Shown here piece by piece: positions 34,980 to 45,999 of a stretch of 64,000 nucleotides of DNA. The notes below the pieces were generated by a model. It was not told the origin of the DNA, did not search any database, and was given only the letters and a program-made list of their open reading frames with translations. The stretch comes from Athripsodes cinereus (Eukaryota; Arthropoda; Insecta; Trichoptera; Leptoceridae), in the NCBI GenBank assembly GCA_947579605.1, contig OX388313.1:682001-746000 (forward strand), given 5' to 3'. Position 1 is the stretch's first letter; each line of letters begins with the position of its first letter. The translations under genes were made by a program, and so were the position numbers.

Positions 34980-36300
34980 ATCGGTTGGTAATCGCTTTCA
35001 TCCGTCATCGCTATAGTGATCACTATTGATGAAACGTCTATTCACACTTTCTCACTTTGTAGGTTGGAGGATCATCCATCAGAGTTGATCACTGAAAGTG
35101 AACAAATCTGAATATCCCTTTAGCTAATACAAACTAAACACTGACTAGGTATATACCTACTGTATTATGGGTACTATTGTGAGATGAATGTATTTTCAGA
35201 GACCTCACGCCTCCTCTCACTTTCCTTCCATTCACTTCTTCTAGTCGTCTTCTGTGTTTATTTTTGTTTCCTCACAATCTCCCCCCCCCCCCCCTCTCTC
35301 AATCAACGGTGGACCATCATTATGACTCTACACTACATTGATGACTGATGTCGCTTACAGTTTGTGGTATCTTCATTATTTTAATAATATCCCTATAATC
35401 TTTGACTTCACAAGTTGTAAGATGGGATACCGGGGATTCTACCGTTATTCTATTTAATTGTTGAAGGGTGTTTGTGTTTACACTGTGAAAATTCATGATT
35501 TATTTACAAAAATATACGGTGTGGACCTTTTATATGTTTAGAATACACAGACATACAGATAGTGAAACAAAATTAAAGTAATACAAGGGATAGAACAAAA
35601 AGTGAATAGAAAATATATAAAATATATAATTAAAAAGCATATCAGATACAAAACCATGACTACTAAAGTCAATGGAAATTGTTAATAAATGGTTAAATGT
35701 TCGCATCACCATGAAAGACTTGAATCAGTCTAAGGAAAGTAAAAGAGGTACTTAATGTGTTTTAAGATTTGAAAACATTCAATATTATGATGAAAAAGTT
35801 TTCACATTATTAACAAACGTGTTCACTCCTGCATAAGTGAAGATGTTGATGTTGATCAATTATTCAGATTGTGCACACACCCTTTTGGAAAAAGAACAAA
35901 ATATGAAGCGATTCTTACGAATCGGCCTGGACTGGTGCATTTTATTCATGATAATTACGCCAATCCCACCGACTATGAGAATTGTAAAAATTTTTTTGAG
36001 TGAATCGGACACAAGTACCTATATTTAAAATATAGGAGAATTTGAATTTTCATATTTATTGCACATTTTCCTTAAGATTTTATTTGTTTCACTGTGGAGT
36101 AGGTAGCTCTTTTTTATTTCACTGTTCCCAAGATTTTTTAAAAAAGCTGCAGAAAGATAAAAAGTCAATTACCTACAGTATGTAGTTAATTAATTTGATT
36201 AAATAATTCAATTATTGTACCTAGGTTATAATATTTCCCCGTGTTTTAGTAACTTAGTACACTTAAGAATAAAAAAAAGAAACGCAGTTCATCTGATGAT
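34980..36300. other. Intergenic DNA, nothing coding recognised
   Basis: AT-rich. Contains a run of C residues at about 35281-35296 and no recognisable repeat family. Confidence 0.45.
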
Positions 36301-37130
36301 CCCTGTTCGAAACATATTGCATCCAATTGCAAAATGAAAATGACGAGAAAAACCAAAAGGCGTCGCGTCGAATATTTAGCGGAATCAGCGACGAATGTGA
36401 AAATCATGTGTCTAGATATAACATAGAGTTCAAGCGAAATGTAATAGTGGACACACAGTACACAGTGTGTTGGTGTCTTCTTGCGCGGAGTGTTGTGTGT
36501 GACGCGGCGGTAAATAACAACGTTTGTTACAACACAACTATTTATAATAACGAACCGAAACGATTATCGCGCGAAAATTTAAACCAAATAATTTTCTGTT
36601 CTTCCAAAATAAAAAATCGTGTGATATTAAAAAAAATGCGTTTTAAAAACAAATAAAATTGATAACTCTTTTTCACAAATCATCGGTTAGTTTGAATCTA
36701 ATTTATATTTTGTTTTATTTTAAAATTGTTTAAAATATTTTAAACTGGTTTCGACGTAAAGTTTTATTTTTAGATTAGCTCAATTGTGAATCTTTGAGGA
36801 AAACTAATAAATAAATACTTTGAATTTAAAAAAAATAATAATTAGTCAATGGAATGGTTTTCATATTTTATTATGTTTTTAAGTTATTTTTTTTAAAAAG
36901 CACAGAGAGAGGGGATATTTGATTAATATACTTTTCTAAATTAAATGGTTCCGCCTGTTATTTTTTTATTCATGTGTTCACAGGTAAAGTTTTAATTATT
37001 ATATTTTTAGGTGGTTCGCAGGAATAGTGTGAAAAATATTAGTGTTTAAAATTGTAGTCGAGTGTTTTCATTATATATTTGTTTGTGGTGTGTGAATGTT
37101 TCTTTAAATGTTTGATTGCTAATCCTGAAG
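36300..37130 (+). promoter_or_regulatory. Candidate promoter / 5' UTR region of the integrin gene
   Basis: CpG dinucleotides cluster at 36355-36400 and 36478-36580 (gcgcgga, gacgcggcgg, atcgcgcg) in an otherwise CpG-poor area. A possible acceptor tatttttag at 37002-37010 would start the exon holding the integrin ATG at 37011. No TATA box could be chosen with confidence. All inferred. Confidence 0.35.
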
Positions 37131-37291
37131 ATGCATTTATCGGAGGCTGTGGTCTGCCTCCTGGCCACTCTGTGCCATGTGGGAGCTTTCAATCTTGACA
37201 CAGAGCACTTCACAAGGCATAACACTCCAGCCCAAAGACCATCCATGTTTGGATTTGCAGTGGCGTCACATATGGAGAGAGGACAGCCATG
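37131..37291 (+). CDS. Integrin alpha chain, first coding exon (partial gene)
   Basis: ATG 37131 (AAG just upstream, A at -3) opens 53 codons plus two bases, then the donor gtaagt at 37292. The protein starts MHLSEAVVCLLATLCHVGA, a signal peptide with hydrophobic core VVCLLATL and likely cleavage after Ala19. The mature chain then begins FNLDTEHFTRHNT and continues PSMFGFAVASHMERGQPW. FNLDT followed by an (S)xFGF(A/S)V strand and WLLVGAP on the next exon is the standard start of the integrin alpha beta-propeller. Integrin alpha subunits pair with beta subunits at the plasma membrane to bind matrix. Which insect class (PS1, PS2 or PS3) cannot be fixed from 34 mature residues. The frame is too short to stand out among chance open frames. 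The next exon was not found in the window. Confidence 0.8.
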
Positions 37292-37904
37292 GTAAGTACC
37301 AACTACTGTATTCGCAATATCTGAACTCAAATTGTCATTTTGAAATCCCCTACATACCTATAAGATATTTGATAGCTATGTTCCTAAATCTGGAAATGTT
37401 ACACTTTTCTTACGAATTAGCATTTTGTTAATTCAATTCGTCTTCATAACCTTTTTATTTATTTTTTACCTGTCTGCATGTTTCAGAAAAATGTAGGTAC
37501 AATCAGAAACGCACAAAACTTTGGTAAAATAAAAAATTACTCAAAATATAATGTTAAATTTACCCGTGAATAAATAATTTCTGAAATGCACTTCTTAAAA
37601 ATCTGTTCAATAAAACTCTTCTAAAAAATGTAATGCAAACTAGGTAGGTATGTTTTCTTATGTTCGCTCTTGGCAGTCGCCCACTTCAAATCTATGAACA
37701 TGCCGGCTCTGTATTTCTATACCTACAATAGTAATAAAATCAATATTATTGAATTCAGTACAAAGATAAGAAAAGTGATAACTTGCAATTTTCTTACGAT
37801 TTTACTCCTGACTATACAATAATAATATAATGTTATAAGCAAATAAAACTTGGACCAGTTGATAGATAATGAACAATACACAGCGATAAACTTTCTACTA
37901 CTAC

Positions 37905-38145
37905 TTTAATACAATCACAGCATATCCCACAAGAGGGGTAGCCAGCAGACAAGTTGCAGGCAATAAACTTGTGTCAACAAAAATTAAGACATTCGGGATG
38001 GGTGACAATTAATCTCATCGCTGAATTTAAGACAAAAAATGCCTTTATTTTTATTTTAGAACACCTGCTTTTTACAGGATATTCGAAAATTTACGGAAAA
38101 TAGTGGGAGACCAATTCTGTGTCGGTAGCTCAACGAAACAAATAA
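37905..38145 (+). repeat. cggcatatcccac repeat family copy
   Basis: Shows cacagcatatcccacaagag, ggtagccagcagacaag, aagacattcgggatgggtg, gaatttaagac, tttacaggatattcga and gggagaccaattctgtg in order. It is followed by an opposite-strand LINE tail at 38155. Confidence 0.75.
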
Positions 38146-38154
38146 ATTCTCATT

Positions 38155-38325
38155 TTTTTATTTATTTTTATTTACTCATTCTTTACTGTACATTGATAAA
38201 AAACAATTACATAAAAGGTATACATTCAAATTAAATACAATCATTGCTCATTACTCATGTTTGAAATTATACATAAATATCGAGTGCTGATTGACTTTTA
38301 GCTCAAACGATTTCTTCCAATCAAC
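38155..38325 (-). repeat. LINE tail (gcgataaactcgcc family), minus strand
   Basis: Starts ttatttactcattctttact, then gtacattgataaaaaacaat and caaattaaatacaatca, the reverse complement of the tail at 56950-57035. It ends near cgatttcttccaatcaacc. Confidence 0.65.
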
Positions 38326-39239
38326 CAATTTTTGCTTACCCAGTGTTAGTATCAGTGAAAATAAACAATTGGCGAGTACCTCTACCAAGTAGTAGTATTC
38401 AGACTTCAGAATTTATTACGGGAAGGGTGGTGGGTGCGTCTGCAGGATGGTATGAAATCAGCACGCCTTTGTTTTGTAACCTAGAAAATTTTATATGCCC
38501 TATTTATAATACGAACAGGTATTGTGGAAAGGTCATTAGAACAAAGTAGAATTGTGAAAAAAATACCTATTATTAAAGTGTTTTACATAAACATAAGACT
38601 CTGTTAGCAATTAAAATCGCGTAAAACAATGTTTTTTACTACAGATAAAGTAATACTGTGTAGGTTTATTGTATTCTATTTGTGCGTAGCTTAAGGTGTT
38701 AAAAAGTATAGAGATAAAAAATCATAATGTATTTGAATATTTGCGAACTATGTTTTTACAAATGTGGTTACATAATTTTATGTAAATTTAATACACGAAA
38801 CTATCATAAAAAACTTATTATAAAACACTACGTCATCACCTTATTTGGTAGTGCTCTGGACAGGACTTAGTATTCTGTAAAAATTGAGAATTACCTACCA
38901 CGAGAATACAACACAATTTATGTAACTTATAGATACAGAAACAAAATATGTTTGTAAATACAGATGAAACGTAATCTTTAATGTAATATAATATGTACCA
39001 CTTTTTTTTCTTTTTTTTTTCAATCAATATATTATACACACACAAAATCAATACAATAATGTTGCAGCAGCGTCACTAGGTTAATACCAATATTGAAATT
39101 TCGTAGCAGATAATTTTTTTTATTTATTTATTTAAAAACTTATATTGATATTTAGTTATAATCCAATACAAATAAATTTCATATGGCATAGTATGTGCAT
39201 CAATATTAATGTATCTTGTATCTCTCTCACATTCGGTTG

Positions 39240-39320
39240 GTTGGTAGAAATTGCCTAAAGGCAATAAACCCGCCATTTGTGCTACTTTATTTATTCCACA
39301 ATAAAGATTTTTTTTTTTTT
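39240..39320 (+). repeat. RTE-like LINE tail fragment
   Basis: Contains attgcctaaaggcaataaac, then ccgcc and attccacaataaag with a T run, resembling the gcgataa...cgcc...caataaag tail family at 24086 and 50872. Confidence 0.4.
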
Positions 39321-39589
39321 TATCTATGTAGGTATTCTCTTATTCTCGATCTCTTCCAACTAACCCACATATTATCTGTTATTAAAAAAGTGTTTCCTTC
39401 TAGCAAATATCCAGTTGCATTTAATAAAGAGTTTGTTTTGTCTAAATCAAATTAGCCACATCCTCGTTTGGATAAACACAATGTCCAAACTCTAAACCAA
39501 ATTAAACACATAATGAATTAACATCTTTGTTACTGTATGATATGATACAATCTATTGTACATATTATCAACAACATATTATTATTATTG

Positions 39590-40020
39590 TGCCATCAAGA
39601 CATATTCCACAAGTGGGTAGCCAGCAGACCAGCTTCATGTAATAAAAATGCACGCTGTTCTCACCTCTTCTTTTTCGCCCTCGCCTTTATCCTATTTATT
39701 TGGGGTCAGCTCTCCTAGTTCCCATCTTCCAAGTTTTCCGGTCCCCTGCATCCTCCGAATTCAACTTTGCCTCCTTCAGGTCCCAGGTAATTATGGACAT
39801 AAAGGTGGTCACTGGCACGCTGTTCTCTCCTTGCCTAGAAAAAAACTAAAACATTATATCAGAAAAACTAAAACAGTACAGGTGGAAAACCTCATCGATG
39901 AATTTAAGATGTAAAATATCTTTAATATTTCGAATACCTACTGCCTTTTACAAGACTTACTTCAAAACTTACGGAAAAAAGTGGGAGACCAATTCTTTGC
40001 CGGACGCTCTTTGGATCAAC
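39590..40020 (+). repeat. cggcatatcccac repeat family copy, interrupted
   Basis: Left part 39590-39662 (catattccacaagtgggtag, cagcagaccagctt); right part 39815-40020 (gttctctccttgcc, gaatttaagatgtaaaat, gggagaccaattctttgccg). Between them lies a LINE fragment with its own target duplication. Confidence 0.75.
39663..39814 (-). mobile_element. 5'-truncated LINE 3' end with 13-bp TSD
   Basis: The minus strand reads LKEAKLNSEDAGDRKTWKMG then TRRADPK, a common LINE C-terminus (EDxxDRxxWR ... ADPK). The duplication gcacgctgttctc at 39650-39662 and 39815-39827 is perfect, so the junctions are certain. Confidence 0.85.
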
Positions 40021-40039
40021 AACGATTATTATAAACTAT

Positions 40040-40430
40040 TTATTGATTGTGGTGCTCCAGACGCATGCTTAAGATCCATTGGTCGGAGCACGTCGAAAAC
40101 GAAGAAGTATTAACCAGGGTAGGCGAAAAAAGGCAACTCCTTAAGAGAATCAGCCAACAACGAGCTAACTGGATTGGCCACAACATCAGGCACCCAGGAC
40201 TACTCATAGCCATCGCGGAGGGTAAGACCGAGGGGACAAATGGCAGAGGCCGACCAAGAGACGCATATATGGACCACCTGAAGAGTGATATGAACTGTGG
40301 CTCATACGTAGAGCTGAAAAGACTGGCTGAGAATAGAGACGAATGGAGAAGAAAAACCAAACACGTTGCAGACCAATCCAATGGATTGTAACTCATTATA
40401 TATATTGATTTATTTATTTATTCATTTACA
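40040..40430 (+). pseudogene. RTE-type LINE 3' end, copy 1
   Basis: Positions 40047-40391 stay open for 114 codons: MLKIHWSEHVENEEVLTRVG, then RANWIGHNIRHPGLLIAIAE, GRGRPRDAYMDHLK and NRDEWRRKTKHVADQSNGL, then a stop. This is the region after the RT domain of RTE-like LINEs. It ends in ttgtaactcattatatatat. The RT core is absent (5' truncation). About 95 percent alike to 54010-54430 by eye. Confidence 0.85.
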
Positions 40431-41154
40431 TGGTACACAACAGATGAAAGACATATAAATATAACATGTAAGCGTTATATTTATTCATAATTGTATGGAT
40501 AGTTTTCCACCATGTATTAAATAATGACTTGAATTGAAAATTGGCACATTATTTTTGTCCATAGCTAAATATTTAATATATTATGTATACTGTAAAGATA
40601 ATCGTGAATTTCATTAAGTTATTTGCGGAATTGAAAGAGTGGCGTTGATTGTGTTTATTATCTACCAATTAAATAAAAAAAAAAACACTTTTTGAGTTAC
40701 AGAACTGAACAATCGATGTATACTTTCTAACATCTGTAAAAATCAAGGAAGTTGAATGAACACACAATATTATTATATATTATAATATATCGTGCCATAA
40801 TGTCTCAAATATTAAATAAACGTGCGCAACACATGTTCTGCAGCACACCGCATCACTATACAGTATACAGTACAGTAATAATAATAATATGATGGCTTCC
40901 TATTCTGAATAGTGCTGTCTGTACTCTGTACTGTATTTAGGTACAGCCGGGCCCTTCCAAGGGATACATACACACTGCAATAAAAAGTAATAAAAACAAT
41001 TATTAGTCACAGGCCAATGGGCCGCTAACGCTAAAATAAAATACACAGATTATGGCGTCATGTGCCACAAATTAAGGATTTTTATCTCTTTACCAATAAA
41101 ATATGAGTGTACAATATTAAGTCTAGTAATTACACGCAGATTCTAATAATATTA

Positions 41155-41345
41155 ATTAGACTATTTATATGTGACGCCGTTTAATGATCCATGACCATCT
41201 TAAAGGCGCCGTGACTTCTCCCGAACAGCAGCGTCTTTAGCTTGGTTCTAAAAGTGGTGGTGGACTGATTCTCTCTCAGGTATGTGGGCAATCTGTTCCA
41301 GGCAGTTGACGCGGCGGCTCTGAAATTCCTTTCTGCAAACTTATG
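41155..41345 (-). pseudogene. 3' end of the CR1/L2-like LINE, second truncated copy
   Basis: The minus strand reads FAERNFRAAASTAWNRLP and FRTKLKTLLFGRSHGAFKM, then VMDH and TAA at 41181-41183. It parallels the C-terminus of the full copy (FAERSFSVAGPTAWNRLP ... VTDH). The flanking 3' sequence ttaaacggcg is also shared. Confidence 0.85.
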
Positions 41346-41354
41346 TATAGGTAT

Positions 41355-41475
41355 GGGCGGAAATCAGCTCACTCCATTTAGAGCTTCTCTGCGCCAATTG
41401 AGTCACCTTTTTCCACGACATTCCCGGCGCTTTGATGTCCATTGTCATAGGAACGATGTATTGTGAAAGACGGAC
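41355..41475 (+). repeat. Degenerate dispersed repeat, copy 3
   Basis: gaaatcagctcactcca, caattgagtcacct, cacgacattcccggcgcttt and gatgtcc occur in the order seen at 25885-25980. Family unknown. Confidence 0.45.
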
Positions 41476-41830
41476 GCCCGGCTGCCGGAACCGTTGTGAA
41501 CAAAATAATAATAATGCTCTTCTCGGTCAACTATTACTGGACAATCTCATAACATGACATAACCAGGACCATCGTCTCTCCAACTATATTACAGAGTCTA
41601 CAGATTTTTGTTGAGGGCGCCGGCGCATTGTATCATTAATTTTTTAGAAATAAAAAAAAAAAATTGTGTAATGATCATACCACTTAACATCCAAAATCTT
41701 TGTACTTCCTACTATTGGTTACCTAAAAGATTCCCACGATGGCGGTTTTGGTCCGTCCGCAAGGACAATTTTGGTTTGAATGTGCGGATAAATAATAATA
41801 ATAATAAAGACAATTTATATTTGGCGCCGT

Positions 41831-44800
41831 TTAATGATCCGTGACCATCTCAAGGGCGCCATGACTTTTCTTGAAAAGCAGTGTTTTCAGCTTACTCCTG
41901 AACGTTGCAGTGGGCTGGTTCTTTCTTAAATCCGCTGGTAATCGGTTCCAGGCAGTTGGCCCCGCAACGCTAAAGCTCCTCTCTGCGAATTTGGAAGTGT
42001 TTGCCCTGTTGGGCTCCACAAGCTTGTTTACAGCGGTGGAAGCTGATCGCAGTGGTCGCCTCAGAGTTTCGTCGAGGGGACATAGCTCAGCGAGGCATAG
42101 AGGTGCTGTGCCGTTCAAGGCTTTGTGGACCGTGAGGCACAGCTTGAACTCTACTCTCTCTGGGACTCTAAGCCAGTGTAGCTCCTTAAGCAGTGGTGTG
42201 ATGTGGCAGCGCTTGTTCTCTCTATAGATGGTCCTGGCAGCAGCATTAAAGGCCATTTGGAGACGATTCAGAAGGATCTGGGGCAGTCCTGTACATATGA
42301 TGTTACAATAGTCTAGACGGGAGACGACGAAGGCGGCGACTAGACTCTTAACCGCGTCTACAGATAAGTGTCTTGATACTAGGTACAGTTGGCGAATATG
42401 AAAGAAAGCTGTGCTCACTGTCTTTGACACTTGGGCCTCCATAGAGAGTGCTCCATCCAGTAGGACGCCGAGAACAGATATGGTGCGCGATGGTGTTATA
42501 TCAGTGCCGGAGACAGAGATCGGTTTGGTGTCTAAGAGAAGTTGCCGTCCAGGAGAGGCGACCCACATAAATTCCGTCTTAGTTGGATTCAATTTAAGAC
42601 GTCTCTGGGCCATTAAGTTCGAGAGTTTTGCCACACACTGGACAGTGGTAGCTACCAAGTTGTCTCTTTGATCCGGGCTACAGAAGCCTACGAGGACACG
42701 ATCGTCAGCGTATGCATAGTTTCGCAGGCCACACTCTTCCAGCAGGCGATCAATGCATCCTATGTATAATATGAAAAGTACTGGACCCAGAACCGATCCT
42801 TGTGGAACTCCTTGAGTTACGATGTCTTCATCAGTTGAGCCAGATTCGACTCTTACAGACCACCTTCTATTGGTCAGGTAGGAGCGTAGCCATTCTAAGA
42901 CGGTGCCGTTAAGATTGTATTCGATCTCCAGACATTGAAGGAGCATTTCATGTTCTACGGTGTCGAAAGCGGCGCTCATGTCAAGGACCGTTACCAGACC
43001 GATGTTTCCTGATGCAACGCCTGCAATCAAGTCAGATGTCAGTCTTGTGAGGGCGGATTCGGTGGAGTGGTGTTTTCTGTATGCGAATTGGTGCTTTTGA
43101 TACAAATCGTTACTCTCAAGGTAGGCTGTAAGCTGGGACGCTATGACACGCTCAAGCACCTTGGATAGAAATGGAAGATTAGAGATTGGTCGGTAGTTGG
43201 TTGCGTCGTCGGCATCAAGTGTTCTTTTTTTGAGTAAAGGAATGACATGCGACACTTTCCAAAGTGACGGCACAGTTCCGCGCGTCAAAGAAAGATTGAA
43301 TATACGTAAAATTAGTGGCAAGAGGAGGTCAAGATTTTCCTTTAACAATTGTGTGGGTACAGGATCAAGCTGACATTGCTTGTTGGGAGAATTTCCTATG
43401 GCTTTTCTGAGCTCTGTTTCAGATGCAGGTGTGAAAGTACTAAGATTATTGGAGCACGTTGTTGGAAGTGTGACCACGGTGTTGTGCTTTGGAAGGGATG
43501 CAGAAATCTCGTCGAGCTTCGTCTGGAATGCAGTCTTAAACTGATCAGCTCTCAAGTTTGTAGGCGTCGTAGATTTTTCCGTCTCCATGATTCCTTGTAG
43601 GTCTTGCCAAAGCTTCCTTGGATTATCTTTGTTGATGTTTATTCGCTCTCTCCAGAACCTAGACTTCACTTCCTCGATGAGTTTTCGGTATGTCCTTTGG
43701 GCGGAGGTCCAGGTGCTCCTAGACTCAGGTGTTCTTTGACGCCTATAGACTCTTTCAAGCTTGCGGACTTTGGCCTTTTCAGCTCTACACTCAGAGTTGA
43801 ACCACAGCTGTCGAGGGTTATGAACTCTGACAGTTTTTGATGTAAATGGTGCAAGTTCATTCAAGATGTCATGAAGCGTAGAGTTATACTGTTCTACAAG
43901 GTTATCTATGTCGTCGTTGGCATGAATGACATCAGAACATAATACCGAGCTCTGCAAGCGAGTTCGGAATGCATCAGGACAAAGATCTTGCCATTGTCTT
44001 GAGGTGATAGTTGTATAGAGAGGCGGTGGAATAGTGACATGAAACCCTGAGACAAGAAGTCGATGGTCCGAGAGTCCCACATCAAGGACTGCGGTTGATG
44101 ACGGAACAAAGTCCGTGCGTGTGATCAGTAAGTCGAGGATTCCTCCGGCATCGTGGGTAGAAGATGTAATATTCTGTGTGAGGCCGTGATCCTCCAGTAA
44201 TTTAACAAATTTCTTTGCGTGGACGTCATTCTGTTTTTCAACGTGGATGTTAAAATCTCCCGTCAGTATGACTGGTATTGCAAAACGAGATGTGAGGTTC
44301 AGGATGGTAGTGACCTCGGTAAAAAAGTCAGATGTGGGTGAGCAAGTACCGGGTCTGTATATGGTGAGAATTATGAATGACGTACCGTCGAGAGTTAGCT
44401 TGCAGCCAACATACTCAAAAGTACTGTATGTTCCAAAGGAGGCTATATTGGATATGCGTAATTCTGGTTTACAGACGATGGCAACTCCGCCATGGTTGGT
44501 TTTCAGTGAGCGATCAGATTCTGGGTTGCGGGGTCTGGCCTTGTCCAATACTGTGTATCCATGATTGCGGAGAGTTTTGATTGCAATCGACTCCGAACTG
44601 TCGTGCCATGTTTCGTTTAGTGTTAGGAAGTGCAAGTCATGTCCAGTGAACAGATCATGAATGCTCTCGACCTTATTTGTGATGGACCTGGCATTCCAAT
44701 GTCCAATTCTGAAAGTGACTGATGAAGCTGTATGTCTACTGGTAATTTTGTTTCGTTTCACATGTGAGCCGGCCCTGCAGCCACGGTGGCGTTTAACATA

Positions 44801-44917
44801 AGTTGAAGGACGATAAGATCTTAACAGATGGACAGGTAGTGAGAGATGTATGTCGCAAGAAGACTTGTCAAAGACACTGAGTGAAAGGAGCTCATCTCTG
44901 GTGTAACGCAAGGTCAT
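41831..44917 (-). CDS. Non-LTR retrotransposon ORF2: AP endonuclease + reverse transcriptase (CR1/L2-like), apparently intact
   Basis: An uninterrupted 1028-codon frame. Residues about 70-290 form an APE-type endonuclease: GHWNARS (Asn75), LNETWHD (Glu102), TGDFNIH (219-225) and SDHRLLV (283-289). Residues about 550-820 form the RT: NYRPISNLPFLSKVLERVI, DMSAAFD (646-652), GVPQGSVLGP (703-712) and the catalytic YADD (736-739). The C-terminus (ELHWLRVPERVEFKL, AWNRLPADLRKNQPT) is that of CR1/L2/Crack-type LINEs. There is no RNase H. It nicks target DNA and copies its RNA by target-primed reverse transcription. The 3' end has an (aat)n/(aataa) tail at about 41790-41810. It lies antisense in the integrin intron. 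No ORF1 was recognised upstream. GC content is well above the flanks. Confidence 0.95.
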   Translation of the reverse strand: MTLRYTRDELLSLSVFDKSSCDIHLSLPVHLLRSYRPSTYVKRHRGCRAGSHVKRNKITSRHTASSVTFRIGHWNARSITNKVESIHDLFTGHDLHFLTLNETWHDSSESIAIKTLRNHGYTVLDKARPRNPESDRSLKTNHGGVAIVCKPELRISNIASFGTYSTFEYVGCKLTLDGTSFIILTIYRPGTCSPTSDFFTEVTTILNLTSRFAIPVILTGDFNIHVEKQNDVHAKKFVKLLEDHGLTQNITSSTHDAGGILDLLITRTDFVPSSTAVLDVGLSDHRLLVSGFHVTIPPPLYTTITSRQWQDLCPDAFRTRLQSSVLCSDVIHANDDIDNLVEQYNSTLHDILNELAPFTSKTVRVHNPRQLWFNSECRAEKAKVRKLERVYRRQRTPESRSTWTSAQRTYRKLIEEVKSRFWRERININKDNPRKLWQDLQGIMETEKSTTPTNLRADQFKTAFQTKLDEISASLPKHNTVVTLPTTCSNNLSTFTPASETELRKAIGNSPNKQCQLDPVPTQLLKENLDLLLPLILRIFNLSLTRGTVPSLWKVSHVIPLLKKRTLDADDATNYRPISNLPFLSKVLERVIASQLTAYLESNDLYQKHQFAYRKHHSTESALTRLTSDLIAGVASGNIGLVTVLDMSAAFDTVEHEMLLQCLEIEYNLNGTVLEWLRSYLTNRRWSVRVESGSTDEDIVTQGVPQGSVLGPVLFILYIGCIDRLLEECGLRNYAYADDRVLVGFCSPDQRDNLVATTVQCVAKLSNLMAQRRLKLNPTKTEFMWVASPGRQLLLDTKPISVSGTDITPSRTISVLGVLLDGALSMEAQVSKTVSTAFFHIRQLYLVSRHLSVDAVKSLVAAFVVSRLDYCNIICTGLPQILLNRLQMAFNAAARTIYRENKRCHITPLLKELHWLRVPERVEFKLCLTVHKALNGTAPLCLAELCPLDETLRRPLRSASTAVNKLVEPNRANTSKFAERSFSVAGPTAWNRLPADLRKNQPTATFRSKLKTLLFKKSHGALEMVTDH

Positions 44918-45850
44918 GATAGCGCGAGATGTGACATAAAAGTAGTCGTATTATGCTAATGACGAATTGAATGATAGGTGATAAAATTAGATCCATAAGA
45001 GTCGAGACGGAAGTGTAAAAATCAATGTGTTATATGAATACTCATACACATACAAAACTAAGTAGTAAAAAGTCGACCAATATAGGCAACTAAAGACTAA
45101 ATGTGTTATTGTTTGTAAGTAAATGTTGTAATAGGTATTAGTATAGTATTATCATGCAATATCATAGCAGTATACGACCAGAGGAACGAAGTGATGTTGT
45201 TGTTCCTTTCTCCACTGTGTCTGCAGGTGGGTGGTGTTGTGTTGCCGTCTTTGTTACACACTAAGGACGACACGTGTTATCACTGCTGGTCGCTAGCATT
45301 CGGACCGATACAAAGTTCTCAGAAAGAGATCGGAACTGGACACATGTTATGAAACTTTGATGTTATTTAGAACTATTGATGCACTTATTATGAAAGATTA
45401 TTATGATGCGTAACACAGAATATTAAATGCGAGAATTTGATTAAAATTGAAGTATAACATACAATGATATTATACGAAAAATGTGCGGATTTATTATGTG
45501 ATTACACACGCGAAAGCTGAACACTGTAGGGTCAAGATATACCGTGAAAACGGCTGTTTTTTCAAGAGTGATGTAAAACGTGTCTGGCAGCTAGGACAGC
45601 GCCAAAACACTCAAATAAGAGTCTATGACTCCTGGGATATCCGGGTGTGAGGTAGGTCTCTCTTCAACACTCTCCACAACACTCTCTCTTCATTTTTGTT
45701 TCGACTCGTTCGCTGATCGCAGAGCCTTAAGACAATAATAAACAAAACATGCCGCAAAATGATTTCAGGATGTTTGGCCAGCGTACAGCTTCTCCAGTTA
45801 CCAAATTTCCTGGAATACAACATGCACATGTATATACTTCCATCATATTA
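44918..45850 (-). other. Probable 5' leader of the LINE, no ORF1 seen
   Basis: Less AT-biased than its surroundings as far as about 45720, with short open frames only. The element's true 5' end could not be set because no target duplication was found. Confidence 0.35.
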
Positions 45851-45999
45851 TATAAATGAATTGATTCATCTTTGCACCTAGAAGTAATTGTCCCGCCACG
45901 TTTTTCGAATCGTTTACAAATGAACAAAACTAAAACTTTAAACAATCAACCCTAAACATATGTATTTGAATCGGCAACTGAAAACAAATACAAACCATA

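Noticed and set aside
36327..36656. 109-codon frame upstream of the integrin exon
   Set aside because: No recognisable domain; more likely integrin 5' region. Kept only as possible promoter or UTR.
37177..37431. 84-codon frame overlapping the integrin exon
   Set aside because: Different frame from the signal peptide/FNLDT reading and runs through the gtaagt donor.
42411..44580. Several plus-strand frames of 60-118 codons
   Set aside because: Antisense shadows of the LINE ORF2.
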